From Nocardioides pinisoli (GTDB lineage Bacteria > Actinomycetota > Actinomycetes > Propionibacteriales > Nocardioidaceae): DNA of 64,000 nt. Below the pieces are notes generated by a model. The model was not told the DNA's origin. It did no database searches and worked only from the letters and a program-made list of their open reading frames with translations. Below, piece by piece: positions 55,878 to 64,000 of this stretch; within the stretch, counting starts at the first letter, position 1; each line of letters begins with the position of its first letter. The stretch spans positions 1 to 64,000 of the forward strand of contig NZ_JANARS010000005.1 of NCBI RefSeq assembly GCF_024199985.1. The letters run 5' to 3'. The position numbers were made by a program, and so were the translations under genes.

Positions 55878-57497
55878 ATGACCGACAGCACCCTCACCGC
55901 CGACGAGGTGACCCCCGAGCAGCACAAGCGGCTGCGCTGGGCGCTCGTGCTCATCTCCCTGGCGCAGCTGATGGTGGTGCTCGACAGCACCATCGCCAAC
56001 ATCGCCCTCCCCTACATCGGGACCGACCTGGACATCGACCAGGCCAACCTGCAGTGGATCGTCACGGGCTACGCCCTGACCTTCGGCGGCTTCCTGCTGC
56101 TCGGTGGCCGGCTCGCCGACCTCTACGGCCGTCGCCGCATCTTCATCGTCGGCGTGCTGCTGTTCGCCGTCGCCTCGCTCGTGGGCGGCTTCGCCTCCAA
56201 CGAGGTCATGCTGCTCGCGGCCCGTGGCTTCCAGGGCCTCGGCGCCGCCCTGGCCTCCCCCGCGGCCCTCGCCCTGATCACCACCACCTTCCCGGCCGGC
56301 AGGGAGCGCAACCGCGCCTTCGCCGTGTACGCCGCCATGGCCGGCGTCGGCGCGGCGGTGGGCCTCATCCTCGGCGGCTGGCTGACGGGGCTCGACCCGA
56401 TCCTCGGCCTCGAGGGCTGGCGCTACACCTTCCTGATCGTCGTCCCGATCGGCCTGGCCGCGGCGTTCTTCGCCCCGCGCTTCTTCGACGAGTCCGAGCG
56501 CCACTCCGGGTGGCTCGACGTCCCCGGCGCGATCACCGGCACCGGCGCCCTGCTCGCCATCGTCTACGGCCTGTCCCGCGCGGGCGACGAGCGCTACGGC
56601 TGGGACGACACCACCACCGTGGCCAGCCTCGTCGCGGGCGTGGCGCTGCTCGGTGTCTTCCTGCTCCTGGAGTCGCGCGCCGAGCACCCGCTGATGCCGT
56701 TCCGCATCTTCCGCAGCAAGAACCGTGCGGCCGCGTTCGCCGTGATGATGATCGTGCCGGCCGCGATGTTCGCGATGTTCTTCTTCCTCTCGCTGTTCAT
56801 CCAGCTCGTCGTGGGCTACTCCCCACTGCAGACCGGCGTGGCGTTCCTGCCCTTCTCGATCGCGATGATCATCTCCGCCACCGCGGCCTCGCGCCTGATC
56901 AGCCACGTCGACCCGCGCTACCTCTCCGGCGTCGGCACGCTGCTGTCGGCACTCGCGCTCTACGGCTTCAGCCGGATCACGGTGCCGGAGGACCCGGCCT
57001 CCATCCTCGCCTCGCTGCCCGCGTCGATGGGCGGCCAGGGCGTGGCGCTGGGTGACGACGTCAGCTACTGGACGCAGGTGCTGCCCTTCGTCGTCCTGAT
57101 GGCCCTCGGCATGGGGCTCAACTTCGTGCCGCTGACCCTCGTCGCGGTGCACCACCTGCGCGCCCAGGACACCGGCATCGGGTCCGGCGTGCTCAACACC
57201 ATGCAGCAGGTGGGCGGCGCGCTCGGCCTGGCGACGCTCAGCACGGTGTCGCTGCACTTCGCGCAGACGCGGGCCGACGAGATCGCGCCCTCGATCGCGG
57301 CCGCCGCGCCCCAGCTCGACCAGGGGGCGCTGGGCCAGCTGGCCCAGCTCGGTTCCTTCACCGAGGGCGCCACGATGGCGTTCTTCGTCGGGTCGCTGAT
57401 GATGCTGGCGGCCTCGGCGATCGTGTGGGTCTTCCTCGACGTCAAGCACGAGGAGCTGGCGTCGGAGTCCGCGCCCGAGGGCGTCGGGGTCCACTGA
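55878..57497 (+). CDS. MFS transporter, DHA2 (EmrB/QacA) family
   Basis: A 539-residue drug:H+ antiporter with about 14 membrane segments. VLDSTIANIALPYIGTDLDI is motif D1 and the DHA2 hallmark in helix 1; LGGRLADLYGRRRIFIVGVL is motif A; RGFQGLGAALASPAALALIT is motif B; and GVGAAVGLILGGWLTGLDPI is motif C of exporters. It likely exports toxic organic compounds and is probably repressed by the TetR protein upstream. GAAGGA lies 6 nt before the ATG. The tail is acidic (EELASESAPEGVGVH). Confidence 0.92.
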   Translation: MTDSTLTADEVTPEQHKRLRWALVLISLAQLMVVLDSTIANIALPYIGTDLDIDQANLQWIVTGYALTFGGFLLLGGRLADLYGRRRIFIVGVLLFAVASLVGGFASNEVMLLAARGFQGLGAALASPAALALITTTFPAGRERNRAFAVYAAMAGVGAAVGLILGGWLTGLDPILGLEGWRYTFLIVVPIGLAAAFFAPRFFDESERHSGWLDVPGAITGTGALLAIVYGLSRAGDERYGWDDTTTVASLVAGVALLGVFLLLESRAEHPLMPFRIFRSKNRAAAFAVMMIVPAAMFAMFFFLSLFIQLVVGYSPLQTGVAFLPFSIAMIISATAASRLISHVDPRYLSGVGTLLSALALYGFSRITVPEDPASILASLPASMGGQGVALGDDVSYWTQVLPFVVLMALGMGLNFVPLTLVAVHHLRAQDTGIGSGVLNTMQQVGGALGLATLSTVSLHFAQTRADEIAPSIAAAAPQLDQGALGQLAQLGSFTEGATMAFFVGSLMMLAASAIVWVFLDVKHEELASESAPEGVGVH

Positions 57498-57530
57498 GCC
57501 ACCCGCTGGGCCACCCGCTGGGCCACCCGC
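57498..57530 (+). repeat. 12-bp tandem repeat in the MFS-hydrolase spacer
   Basis: GCCACCCGCTGG occurs twice in full (57498-57509, 57510-57521) and a third time in part (57522-57530), just after the MFS stop. Confidence 0.8.
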
Positions 57531-57564
57531 CCATCCAGCGCCGCCGCCGCCCCGAAGGAGAGTC

Positions 57565-58203
57565 GTGACCGATCCCTTCCTGACGACCGACGACGTACCG
57601 GACGATCCGCGCGCGATGGTCCTGGTCCTCCACGGGGGCAAGCCCCGGTCGGACCGGGCCATCGGCTCGACCAGCGCGTCGTGGCGCCGGGCCGCGTGGC
57701 TGCGGCGCTCCATCGTCCCGCAGGCGCACGAGGCCGGCGTCGGCGTGTGGCTCGCCCGCTACCGGGTGCGCGGGTGGAACGGTGGTGCCGGACCGGTGCA
57801 CGACGCCCGGTGGGCGCTCGACGAGCTGCGGTCGGCCTACGGCGACACCCCCGTGATCCTCCTCGGCCACTCGATGGGCGCCCGGGTGGCGGTGCACGCG
57901 GCCGACCACCCTTCCGTCGTCGGTGTGGTCGGCCTGGCGCCGTGGTGGTCCGCGGACGACCCCGTCTCGACCCTGGCGGGTCGCGCGCTCCGGGCGGCCC
58001 ACGGGCGCCGCGACCGGATCACGTCGTTCCGCGAGACCAGCCGCTACGTCGACCGCGCGCGCACCGTCGCGACGAGCGTCGAGCTCCACGACATGGGCGG
58101 GCTCGGCCACTACATGCTGGCCGGCTCCCGGCGGTGGCACGACGTCGCCCTCGGCTCGGTGCTCGAGGTGCTCGCGGCCCAGGTCCCGCGCACAGGTCGC
58201 TGA
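57565..58203 (+). CDS. alpha/beta-hydrolase
   Basis: A 212-residue cytoplasmic alpha/beta-hydrolase. The nucleophile elbow is Ser103 in VILLGHSMGARVAVHAAD; VLHGGKPRSDRA carries the oxyanion-hole HGG, and a C-terminal His in GLGHYMLAGSRRWHD probably completes the triad. Relatives are serine aminopeptidase/lysophospholipase-like proteins; the substrate is unknown. The GTG start has GAAGGAGA upstream. It lies 67 bp after the efflux gene on the same strand, with tandem repeats between, so it may belong to the TetR regulon. Confidence 0.82.
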   Translation: MTDPFLTTDDVPDDPRAMVLVLHGGKPRSDRAIGSTSASWRRAAWLRRSIVPQAHEAGVGVWLARYRVRGWNGGAGPVHDARWALDELRSAYGDTPVILLGHSMGARVAVHAADHPSVVGVVGLAPWWSADDPVSTLAGRALRAAHGRRDRITSFRETSRYVDRARTVATSVELHDMGGLGHYMLAGSRRWHDVALGSVLEVLAAQVPRTGR

Positions 58204-58217
58204 CCGCCGCCCGGCTC

Positions 58218-59207
58218 TCAGAGGTTGCGGGCCACGGTCGCGGAGAGCCGTACGGCGCTCCCCGCCCACTCCGCCGTCGCGCCGGAGAGACCGCAGGTCG
58301 GTGTGACCACCAGCTGCTCGCCGACTCCGTCGGGGTCCAGGCCGAGCATGTCGAGCCAGCGCTGGACCCGTTCGGTCGTGCGCACCTCGGAGGCGCCCCC
58401 GGCCGGCGTGGTCGACGGGACGACGCCGAGGGCGGCGGTCCGGCCGGACTCGAGCACCTCCGCGAAGGTGTCGAGGTCGGCCGGGCCGAGCATGTCCAGG
58501 TCGGCGGAGAGCCCGTGGGCCCCGGTCCCCGCGACGAGCGCCCACGGCGTCTGCGGGGCGCAGGAGTGCACCCACGCCTCACCTCCGCCGTCGACGATGG
58601 CGGAGACGACCCACTCCAGGTGCGCCGACGCCTCGGGAAGGTCGACCCTGCGGTGCCGCCCGAAGCCGCTGGCAGTCGGGACCTTGCCGGCCACCACGGC
58701 CGCCAGCGCCGGCTCGTCGACCTGCACGATCCACCGGTCGACGCCGCGGACCCGCCGGCGCAGGTCGGCCAGGTGGGTGCGCACCCCTTCCGCGAGCGCC
58801 TGTGCGAGCTCGCGACGGGCGCCGTGGTCGGAGAGCACCTTGTCGCCGCGCGGCTTCTCAACCGTGGCGGCGAGGGTCCACGGGCCGGCGACCTGGGTCT
58901 TGAACGCGCCCTGGTAGTCCTGGGCCAGCTCCTCGACCGTGTCGAGGTCCTGGGCGAGCAGCGACCGCGCGCGACGGTGGTCGACCCCGTCGGCGTCGGT
59001 GAGCCGCCAGCCGGCGGGCTGCAGGTCCGCGCCGAGGCCCTCGACGACCGCGAGACCACGGCCGGTCATCGCGGCCGTGACGCCGCGGCCGGGGACCTCG
59101 GGCACGTGCGGCAGGTCGGGCAGCTCACCGAGGACGAGGCGGGTCGCCTCCACGTGGTCACCGTCGGTCGTGCCGGGCATCGAGCCCACACCGGTCGCCC
59201 TCGTCAT
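58218..59207 (-). CDS. short MetE-like (cobalamin-independent) methionine synthase
   Basis: A 329-residue protein that matches only the C-terminal catalytic barrel of Met[58 protein letters not shown], and zinc-ligand candidates His-x-Cys in WVHSCAPQTP and Cys in VTPTCGLSG. Full MetE is about 750 residues and binds polyglutamyl-methyl-folate with its N-terminal half, which is missing here, so the methyl donor is uncertain. It is the last gene of cysteine desulfurase-mnmA-serine hydrolase-metE and overlaps the hydrolase stop by 4 bp (ATGA). Confidence 0.85.
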   Translation of the reverse strand: MTRATGVGSMPGTTDGDHVEATRLVLGELPDLPHVPEVPGRGVTAAMTGRGLAVVEGLGADLQPAGWRLTDADGVDHRRARSLLAQDLDTVEELAQDYQGAFKTQVAGPWTLAATVEKPRGDKVLSDHGARRELAQALAEGVRTHLADLRRRVRGVDRWIVQVDEPALAAVVAGKVPTASGFGRHRRVDLPEASAHLEWVVSAIVDGGGEAWVHSCAPQTPWALVAGTGAHGLSADLDMLGPADLDTFAEVLESGRTAALGVVPSTTPAGGASEVRTTERVQRWLDMLGLDPDGVGEQLVVTPTCGLSGATAEWAGSAVRLSATVARNL

Positions 59208-60169
59208 GCCCGGTCCCCTTCGTCGGCCAGCAGGCGGGCGCCGGCACCGTCGACCGAGCGGGTCGAGGCGCTGACGAGCGCGACGCCCACGCCGTGGTCG
59301 CGGTCGATGCCGACGAAGGACCGGAAGCCTCCGGTCCCGCCGTTGTGCCAGGTGACGGTGCGCCGCAGGAGCGGCCCGGTCAGCCACCCGGCGCCGATCC
59401 GCGTGCGGCCGACCATGGGAGCGACCGGGTCCATCGCGTCGGCACCCACGACGCTCCGGTCCAGCATCGCCCGCAGCAGCAGGGCGAGGTCCGCGGCGGA
59501 CGAGCGCACTCCCCCGGCCGGCGCGACGGCCTCGTTGGCCCAGGGCTCGACCACGCGACCGCCGCGGGCGAGCGGCGCGACCGCGCCGGGGCGCAGCAGG
59601 TCGGCGGACGTAGGCACGTAGGTGTCGGTCATCCCGAGCGGACGGGCGATGCGCTCGGCCACCAGGTCGGCGTAGGCCAGGCCCGCCGCGCGGGCGACCG
59701 CGTGGCCGAGCAGCTGGAAGCCGAGGTTGGAGTAGGAGGGCCGCGACCCGCGACGCACCGTGACGCCGTCGAGCAGCGCCAGCAGTCCGGGCAGGTCCTC
59801 GCGGTAGGGGTTGCGGCCGTGGCGCCACAGCTCCCACGTGCGCCGCGTCATGTTCGCCCCGGCGACCCGCGGCAGCCCCGAGCGGTGGGTGGCGAGCGCG
59901 GACAGCGGGATGCGCGCCGGGCGGGACGGCACGTCGAGGTGGTCGCCGAGCACGGCGTCCTCCGCGACCTCGCCGCGGGCGACGGCGTCGCGCCACAGGA
60001 AGCCCGTGATGCCCTTGCTCACCGACCCGAGCTCGACGTCGGCGTGCTCGTCGGCGCCGACGGCACCGACCTCGGCGCCGGCCGGGGTCACCAGCGCGAC
60101 GACGTACGACGTGTGGCGCGGGCCGAGCAGGGCGCCGGCCCGCTGGGCCAGCGTCGTGGTGACGGTCAC
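59204..60169 (-). CDS. serine hydrolase (class C beta-lactamase-like fold)
   Basis: A 321-residue penicillin-binding-protein-like serine hydrolase. The SxxK motif is Ser49-Val-Ser-Lys52 in [13 protein letters not shown]; YxN is in [13 protein letters not shown]; and a third motif is likely in [14 protein letters not shown] (HxG). No signal peptide is visible, so it is probably cytoplasmic, as in esterase-like members, and a beta-lactam role is unlikely. The GTG start overlaps the mnmA stop by 4 bp (GTGA), and its stop overlaps the MetE-like start, so it is embedded in a tRNA-thiolation/methionine operon. Confidence 0.85.
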   Translation of the reverse strand: MTVTTTLAQRAGALLGPRHTSYVVALVTPAGAEVGAVGADEHADVELGSVSKGITGFLWRDAVARGEVAEDAVLGDHLDVPSRPARIPLSALATHRSGLPRVAGANMTRRTWELWRHGRNPYREDLPGLLALLDGVTVRRGSRPSYSNLGFQLLGHAVARAAGLAYADLVAERIARPLGMTDTYVPTSADLLRPGAVAPLARGGRVVEPWANEAVAPAGGVRSSAADLALLLRAMLDRSVVGADAMDPVAPMVGRTRIGAGWLTGPLLRRTVTWHNGGTGGFRSFVGIDRDHGVGVALVSASTRSVDGAGARLLADEGDRA

Positions 60170-61269
60170 GCGCGGGCCTCCGCCCGGCGGGTGGCCGCGA
60201 TGGTGGCCGAGCCGACGACGCGGGTGCCGTCGTAGATCACCGCGGCCTGTCCCGGCGCGATGCCCTCGGCAGGGTCGAGGAGGTCGATCTCCACCCGGTC
60301 GCCGGACACGACGACGACCGCCCGGTGCTCGGCGCCGTGGGCGCGCAGCTGAACGGTGCCCTCGACGCGCTCGGGCACCGTGCCGCACCACCGCGGACGG
60401 GTGCCGGAGACGTGGTCGACGGCGAGGCGCTCGCGCGGACCGACCGTGACGGTGCCGCTGACCGGCTCGATGTCGAGCACGAAGCGCGGCTTGCCGTCGG
60501 CCGCGGGGACGCCGAGCCGGAGGCCCCGGCGCTGGCCGATGGTGAAGCCGTAGGTGCCGGTGTGGCTGCCGACCGCCTCGCCCGTCGTCACGTCGACGAT
60601 GTCGCCGCCGTGGTTGGGCGCACGGTCGCCCAGCTTCTCGCGCAGCCAGCCGGCGTTGTCGCCGTCGGCGACGAAGCAGATGTCGTGGGAGTCGGGCTTG
60701 TCGGCCACCAGCAGGCCGCGCGCCTCGGCCTCGCGGCGCACGGCCGGCTTGTCGGTGTCGCCCAGCGGGAAGAGCGAGTGCCGCAGCTGCTGCTGGTCGA
60801 GCACGCCGAGGACGTAGGACTGGTCCTTGGCGTGGTCGGCCGCACGGTGCATCTCGATGAGGCCGTCGGCACCCGTGCGCAGGCGGGCGTAGTGCCCGGT
60901 GGCGACCGCGTCGAAGCCCAGGGCCAGTGCCCGGTCGAGCACGGCGGCGAACTTGATCTTCTCGTTGCACCTCAGGCACGGGTTGGGCGTGCGCCCGGCG
61001 GCGTACTCGTCCATGAAGTCCTCCACGACGTCCTCGTGGAAGCGGTCGGACAGGTCCCAGACGTAGAACGGGATGCCGATGACGTCGGCCGCGCGACGCG
61101 CGTCGTTGCTGTCCTCGATGGTGCAGCACCCGCGCGCGCCGGATCGGTACGACGCCGGGTTGCGGCTCAGCGCGAGGTGCACGCCGGTCACGTCGTGCCC
61201 GGCCTCGACGGCTCGGGCGGCGGCGACGGCTGAGTCCACCCCGCCGGACATCGCGGCGACGACCTTCAT
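60166..61269 (-). CDS. mnmA: tRNA-specific 2-thiouridylase
   Basis: A 367-residue enzyme that makes 2-thiouridine at wobble U34 of Lys, Glu and Gln tRNAs. The PP-loop is [20 protein letters not shown]. The active-site cysteines are Cys98 in [14 protein letters not shown] and Cys198 in [14 protein letters not shown], and GHTGTYG-type [16 protein letters not shown] follows. Sulfur comes from the cysteine desulfurase encoded 11 bp upstream. The ATG of [10 protein letters not shown] is clear; the open frame extends further only as shadow. Confidence 0.96.
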   Translation of the reverse strand: MKVVAAMSGGVDSAVAAARAVEAGHDVTGVHLALSRNPASYRSGARGCCTIEDSNDARRAADVIGIPFYVWDLSDRFHEDVVEDFMDEYAAGRTPNPCLRCNEKIKFAAVLDRALALGFDAVATGHYARLRTGADGLIEMHRAADHAKDQSYVLGVLDQQQLRHSLFPLGDTDKPAVRREAEARGLLVADKPDSHDICFVADGDNAGWLREKLGDRAPNHGGDIVDVTTGEAVGSHTGTYGFTIGQRRGLRLGVPAADGKPRFVLDIEPVSGTVTVGPRERLAVDHVSGTRPRWCGTVPERVEGTVQLRAHGAEHRAVVVVSGDRVEIDLLDPAEGIAPGQAAVIYDGTRVVGSATIAATRRAEARA

Positions 61270-61280
61270 CTCCCGGCTCC

Positions 61281-62462
61281 TCAGCGTGACCTGGCGGCCC
61301 GGGCGCGCTCCACCACCGGGCCGATGGCCTCGACGAGCGCGTCGACGTCGCCCGGCGTGGTGGTGTGGCCCAGGGAGAAGCGGAGCGAGTGACGTGCCTG
61401 GTCGTCGTCGCAGCCCATCGCGAGCAGGACGTGGGAGGGCTGCGGGACGCCGGCGGAGCAGGCCGACCCGGTCGAGCACTCGATGCCGCGGGCGTCCAGC
61501 AGCATCAGCAGCGAGTCACCCTCGCAGCCGGGGAAGCCGATGTGGGCGTTGCCGGGGAGCCGCCCCGGCCCGGCCGGCGCACCGTGCAGGTGGGCGTCGG
61601 GCACCACCTCGATGACGCGGCGCACGAGGTCGTCGCGCAGGGCGGCGACGCGCACGGCGTGGTCGTGCTGGTTCTTGACCGACTCCTCGACGGCCGCCGC
61701 CAGGCTGGCGATCGCCGGCACGTCGAGCGTGCCGCTGCGGATGTCGCGCTCCTGCCCGCCCCCGTGCACCAGCGCGCTGACGGCCAGGTCGCGTCGTACG
61801 ACGAGGGCGCCCACGCCGTAGGGGCCGCCGACCTTGTGACCGGTGAAGGTGAGCGCGTCGACGCCGCAGTCGGCGAAGTCCACCGGCACCTGCCCGAGGG
61901 CCTGGACCGCGTCGGTGTGCACCGGGATCCCGTGCTCGGCGGCGAGGGCCACCACCTCGTCGACCGGCTGCAGCGAGCCGACCTCGTTGTTGGCCCACAT
62001 CACCGAGACGAGCGCCACGGACGCCGGGTCCCGCTCGATCGACTCCCTCAGGGAGTCGAGGTCCAGGACGCCCTCCGACGACACGGGGAGCAGCTCCACC
62101 TCGGCGCCGTCGGACCCGGCCAGCCAGTGCAGCGGGTCGAGCACCGCGTGGTGCTCGATGGCGGTGGAGAGGATGCGCGTACGTCGCGGGTCCTCGGCGC
62201 GCCGGGCCCAGAAGATCCCCTTCAGGGCCAGGTTGTCGGACTCCGTGCCGCCGGAGGTGAAGACGACGTCGCCCGGCCGGGCGCCGATCACGCCGGCGAT
62301 GGTCTCGCGCGACTCCTCCACCACCCGCCTGGCGCCGCGACCCGACGCGTGCAGCGAGCTCGCGTTGCCGACCCCGCCGAGGTGGCGGGTCAGTGCCTCG
62401 ACGGCGACCGGCAGCATGGGCGTGGTCGCAGCGTGGTCGAGGTAGACGAGCGGCTGGGTCAT
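61281..62462 (-). CDS. cysteine desulfurase
   Basis: A 393-residue IscS/NifS-type PLP enzyme supplying sulfur to MnmA and probably other pathways. [20 protein letters not shown] is the N-terminus, Lys210 in [16 protein letters not shown] binds PLP, and the persulfide Cys335 is in [17 protein letters not shown]. It heads a four-gene operon with mnmA, a serine hydrolase and the MetE-like gene. An Fe-S scaffold gene is not adjacent, which favours the tRNA-thiolation role. The ATG lies after a short leader from a TAGGCT box. Confidence 0.93.
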   Translation of the reverse strand: MTQPLVYLDHAATTPMLPVAVEALTRHLGGVGNASSLHASGRGARRVVEESRETIAGVIGARPGDVVFTSGGTESDNLALKGIFWARRAEDPRRTRILSTAIEHHAVLDPLHWLAGSDGAEVELLPVSSEGVLDLDSLRESIERDPASVALVSVMWANNEVGSLQPVDEVVALAAEHGIPVHTDAVQALGQVPVDFADCGVDALTFTGHKVGGPYGVGALVVRRDLAVSALVHGGGQERDIRSGTLDVPAIASLAAAVEESVKNQHDHAVRVAALRDDLVRRVIEVVPDAHLHGAPAGPGRLPGNAHIGFPGCEGDSLLMLLDARGIECSTGSACSAGVPQPSHVLLAMGCDDDQARHSLRFSLGHTTTPGDVDALVEAIGPVVERARAARSR

Positions 62463-62471
62463 GACCTGCCA

Positions 62472-62477
62472 AGCCTA
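62472..62477 (-). promoter_or_regulatory. -10 box of the cysteine desulfurase operon
   Basis: TAGGCT on the minus strand, 9 nt before the ATG, so the mRNA would have only about a 2-3-nt leader. Confidence 0.5.
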
Positions 62478-62531
62478 CGGGGCCCCCCGAGCCGCCCGGC
62501 GGGAGGATTACCCGGCGAGCCAGTGGGCAGG

Positions 62532-63686
62532 ATGACGACCATGTCGACGCCGGTCCGTCCCGGACTCCACTCCCTGCTCGTCGCGCTGCTCGTCACGCTG
62601 CTCCTGGCCGGCTGCAGCGGCGGTTCGTCGGTTCCCTCGGACCGCGAGGACCGGGCGACGGGCGGCACGTCGGAGACCGCCGACGCCGACGCCGACGCCG
62701 GGGAGCCCGAGCCGGCGGCCGAGCCGACGGCCGACGTCAACGCGGTCGACAACCTCAACCCGTGCGAGGAGGTCGACCCGGAGGACTGGCGCCCCTTCGT
62801 CCCCCCGGGCAAGCGCGAGTCGGTCCGCCTGCACAGCGAGCTGACCGGCCCCATCACCACGCTGAGCGCGATCGGGGCGCTCATCCAGGACGACAACCCC
62901 AAGTACGGCTGCATCGTGAGCCACCCGGGCAGGAACGGCCAGGAGGTCGACGTCGTGGCATGGGGGTGGTTCCTCGGGAAGTTCGGGCCGACCGACGTCA
63001 ACAGGATCCTCGCCCTGGCCGGCGGCGACGCCACCAACCGCACCTATGCCGCCATCACCACCTCGGACATCGCCAGCGTCAACGCCTACGGCTACCACGC
63101 CGACGAGGAGGTGGGCTTCTGGGTGATCGCCAGGGACGACGCAGGCCGCCGCTTCCAGGAGCGCGACCCGGCGAAGCGGCAGAGGACCACCGACCGCTTG
63201 ATCGCCGTCCTCGATGCCCTGTCGCTCGAGCGCGACGCCCAGCCCCGGGTGCTGCTGCCCGAGGCGTGCCCGCGCCAGGACGACCCGCGGGTCCGGGCGG
63301 TGATCGGCACGGCGACCACCGCGCGGGGCTCCGACGACGGTGCCGGCAAGGTCCAGTGCCTCTACCGCAACCCCGAGCGCGACCGCGTCCTCCGCCTGAC
63401 GGCCGGGCCGATCCCGCAGGAGCAGGCCGACGCCCTGGCTGCCGATGCCGCCCGGCCGGGGCAGCGGGCCAACCGCTTCCCGGTGGACGAGGGCGACACC
63501 GGGATCGCGATCGTCCCCCGCGGCAGCGGCAACGGCACGGCGAGCAGCGCGCTCGTCCACTCCGACGAGCTCCGGGCGGCCTTCGCCGCCGTCGAGTTCG
63601 GCAACCTGGGGGTCAGGGCGCCGGCGGTGCCCCGGCGAGCGGTGATCGAGCTGCTGCAGGCTTTCGACACCGGGGTGGCAGGGTGA
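62532..63686 (+). CDS. hypothetical lipoprotein with two similar halves
   Basis: A 384-residue exported lipoprotein. The signal peptide ends in lipobox LLLAGC (Cys28), then an Asp/Ala/Glu linker (TADADADAGEPEPAAEPTAD). The mature part seems to have two alpha-beta halves, each with a Cys-x region followed by a strand-rich segment: NPCEEVDPEDWRPFV ... KYGCIVSHPGRNGQEVDVVA, and LPEACPRQDDPRVRAVIG ... KVQCLYRNPERDRVLRL. This pattern recalls DUF3558-type mycobacterial lipoproteins, though I would not assign it firmly. Function unknown. It overlaps the HIT-family gene by 4 bp (GTGA). Confidence 0.65.
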   Translation: MTTMSTPVRPGLHSLLVALLVTLLLAGCSGGSSVPSDREDRATGGTSETADADADAGEPEPAAEPTADVNAVDNLNPCEEVDPEDWRPFVPPGKRESVRLHSELTGPITTLSAIGALIQDDNPKYGCIVSHPGRNGQEVDVVAWGWFLGKFGPTDVNRILALAGGDATNRTYAAITTSDIASVNAYGYHADEEVGFWVIARDDAGRRFQERDPAKRQRTTDRLIAVLDALSLERDAQPRVLLPEACPRQDDPRVRAVIGTATTARGSDDGAGKVQCLYRNPERDRVLRLTAGPIPQEQADALAADAARPGQRANRFPVDEGDTGIAIVPRGSGNGTASSALVHSDELRAAFAAVEFGNLGVRAPAVPRRAVIELLQAFDTGVAG

Positions 63687-64000
63687 CCCCGGTGCCCACC
63701 CACGAGCCCGCCGGCTACGACTGCCCGTTCTGCCGGCTGCAGCGCGGCGGCCACGACGACCACAACCAGCCGGGCGACGTCGTCGCGGTGACCGAGCTCG
63801 CCTATGCGCGCATCTCGCCGAAGTGGTGGTCGGCCAACCCCGGCGCCGCGCTCGTGATCCCGCGCGGCCACCACGAGAACCTGTACGACATCCCCGCCGC
63901 CGTCGGCCACGCGGTCTGGGACCTCACCCAGCGCGTCGCGGTCGCGATGCGCACGGCGTACGACTGCGCGGGCACCTCGACGCGCCAGCACAACGAGCCG
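63683..64000 (+). CDS. HIT-family protein, 5' part; gene runs off the right edge
   Basis: The GTG at 63683 overlaps the lipoprotein stop (GTGA). The visible 106 residues start VTPVPTHEPAGYDCPFCRLQ, with zinc-type CPFC, continue WWSANPGAALVIPRGHHENL and end in TSTRQHNEP, the sequence that precedes the HxHxH catalytic motif in HIT hydrolases; that motif lies outside the window. HIT proteins hydrolyse nucleotide phosphoramidates or dinucleotide polyphosphates. The linkage to a lipoprotein is odd but shown by the overlap. Confidence 0.88.
   Translation, partial: MTPVPTHEPAGYDCPFCRLQRGGHDDHNQPGDVVAVTELAYARISPKWWSANPGAALVIPRGHHENLYDIPAAVGHAVWDLTQRVAVAMRTAYDCAGTSTRQHNEP

Noticed and set aside
58218..59207. 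The methionine synthase as part of the B12 system
   Set aside because: It is of the cobalamin-independent MetE type, lies 18 kb away and has no riboswitch before it.
59204..60169. An antibiotic-resistance beta-lactamase
   Set aside because: No export signal is visible, and it is embedded in a housekeeping operon; an esterase/peptidase-like role is more likely.

Overview
The window is chromosomal DNA from a very GC-rich actinobacterium. The evidence is the G/C-saturated third codon positions, frequent GTG starts, many TANNNT boxes only 6-7 nt before a start codon (leaderless transcripts), a DUF222-type HNH nuclease remnant, a MocR/YczE pair and an actinobacterial ilvB leader peptide. Nocardioidaceae (Nocardioides-like) is my best guess, from gene content only. 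I see no tRNA, rRNA, CRISPR array, insertion sequence or prophage. Nearly every ORF is compact, and many same-strand neighbours overlap by 4 bp (ATGA/GTGA), so operons can be read directly.

Layout. 1-3.7 kb: end of an HNH nuclease gene, a DinB-like protein, a NarL-type two-component pair and a DUF2306-type membrane protein. 3.8-28 kb is dominated by branched-chain amino acid and serine biosynthesis on the minus strand: ilvE (followed by an NhaA-thioredoxin fusion), leuB with a 46-codon gene just upstream, serA, ilvB-ilvN-ilvC behind a leader-peptide attenuator, and ilvD. Between them lie a gamma-glutamyltransferase-like enzyme, a divergent yczR/yczE pair with a clear palindromic operator, an NCS1 permease, a FrnE-like DsbA protein, a pterin dehydratase-VOC fusion, an S66 peptidase and a tightly packed kynureninase-GNAT-VOC-deaminase operon. 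28-33 kb: an XRE regulator, an SRPBCC protein, a BNR-repeat protein, a PadR regulator, an EamA exporter and a sugar-dehydrogenase-like lipoprotein.

33.4-41.8 kb is the most interesting region. A cobalamin riboswitch on the minus strand precedes five tightly linked genes: a secreted alpha/alpha-toroid protein with transcobalamin-like repeats, a membrane-tethered DUF4430-like (transcobalamin beta-domain-like) protein on a long Gly/Ser stalk, an EcfT, a double EcfA ATPase and an ECF S component. I read this as a bacterial split transcobalamin coupled to an ECF vitamin B12 importer. A paralogous secreted toroid protein lies just upstream, behind a palindromic hairpin and without its own riboswitch.

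42-64 kb returns to core genes: gatC-gatA-gatB, ligA, and a cysteine desulfurase-mnmA-serine hydrolase-short MetE operon. They are separated by accessory blocks: a lipoprotein/LCP set, a histidine kinase with a PDZ-like extracytoplasmic domain and its regulator, an RTX-like secreted protein, and a TetR/DHA2 efflux/hydrolase set. The window ends inside a HIT-family gene.
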